64,000 nt of DNA from contig NC_134122.1 of NCBI RefSeq assembly GCF_040939455.1, positions 28,799,501 through 28,863,500 of the forward strand. The letters are read 5' to 3'. This stretch comes from Microcebus murinus. Taxonomy: Eukaryota; Chordata; Mammalia; Primates; Cheirogaleidae. The notes beneath the pieces were generated by a model. The model worked only from the letters and a program-made list of their open reading frames with translations, searched no databases and was not told the origin of the DNA. Numbering within the stretch: the stretch's first letter is position 1; the number at the start of each line of letters is the position of its first letter. Positions 63,917-64,000 of this stretch are shown piece by piece. A program made the translations under genes and the position numbers.

Positions 63917-64000
63917 GCCCAGGCAGGGTGCCGTGGTTCATGCCTATAATCCTAGTACTCTCGGAGGCCAAGGTGGGAGGACCACTTGAGGTCAGGAGTA
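63917..64000 (+). mobile_element. Alu SINE, cut by the window end
   Basis: First 84 bases of a plus-orientation Alu (AGGCAGGGTGCCGTGGTTCATGCC). Confidence 0.9.

Overview
The window is nuclear DNA from a primate, most likely a strepsirrhine (lemur or loris group). The gene order POP7 - EPO - ZAN - EPHB4 is the one known from human 7q22. The many dimeric Alu elements share a right-arm form ('TTAGTTGGCCAATTAATTT') that I associate with strepsirrhine Alus, and the EPO and ZAN exons resemble, but are not, the human ones. The species cannot be named from the sequence alone.

Layout. 1-111: last 36 codons of POP7 (+), then its 3' UTR and poly(A) signal. 0.4-10.3 kb: intergenic DNA rich in Alu, L2 and MIR, with a short hAT-type transposon carrying a perfect 8-bp target duplication and a near full-length 7SL RNA retropseudogene. 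10.3-13.3 kb: EPO (+), with CpG-rich promoter, five coding exons (194 codons) and the 3' hypoxia enhancer. 13.3-20.4 kb: intergenic repeats. 20.4-55.4 kb: ZAN (zonadhesin, +). I rebuilt 47 coding exons totalling 7,845 nt, an uninterrupted frame of 2,614 codons: signal peptide, three MAM domains, a mucin-like heptad array, four VWD-C8-TIL assemblies after a partial one, an EGF module, one membrane span and a short tail. 55.4-57.9 kb: spacer between convergent genes. 57.9-61.9 kb and beyond: the last five coding exons of EPHB4 (-), holding the C-terminal part of the kinase domain, the SAM domain and the C-terminal tail. 61.9-64.0 kb: an EPHB4 intron.

The genes do unrelated jobs: RNase P/MRP subunit, erythropoietin hormone, sperm zona-binding protein, and ephrin-B2 receptor kinase. 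Their proximity is conserved synteny, not an operon. I found no undescribed molecular system. The points most worth checking are: a complete ZAN frame with one GC-AG intron; loss of paired cysteines in ZAN VWD4; an EPO with a two-residue insertion and five cysteines; a perfect direct repeat in the EPO hypoxia enhancer; an intronic CpG-rich patch in ZAN; and several young transposon insertions. Exon limits were set by hand from splice signals, phase and remembered human protein homology, so single boundaries could be off by a few bases.
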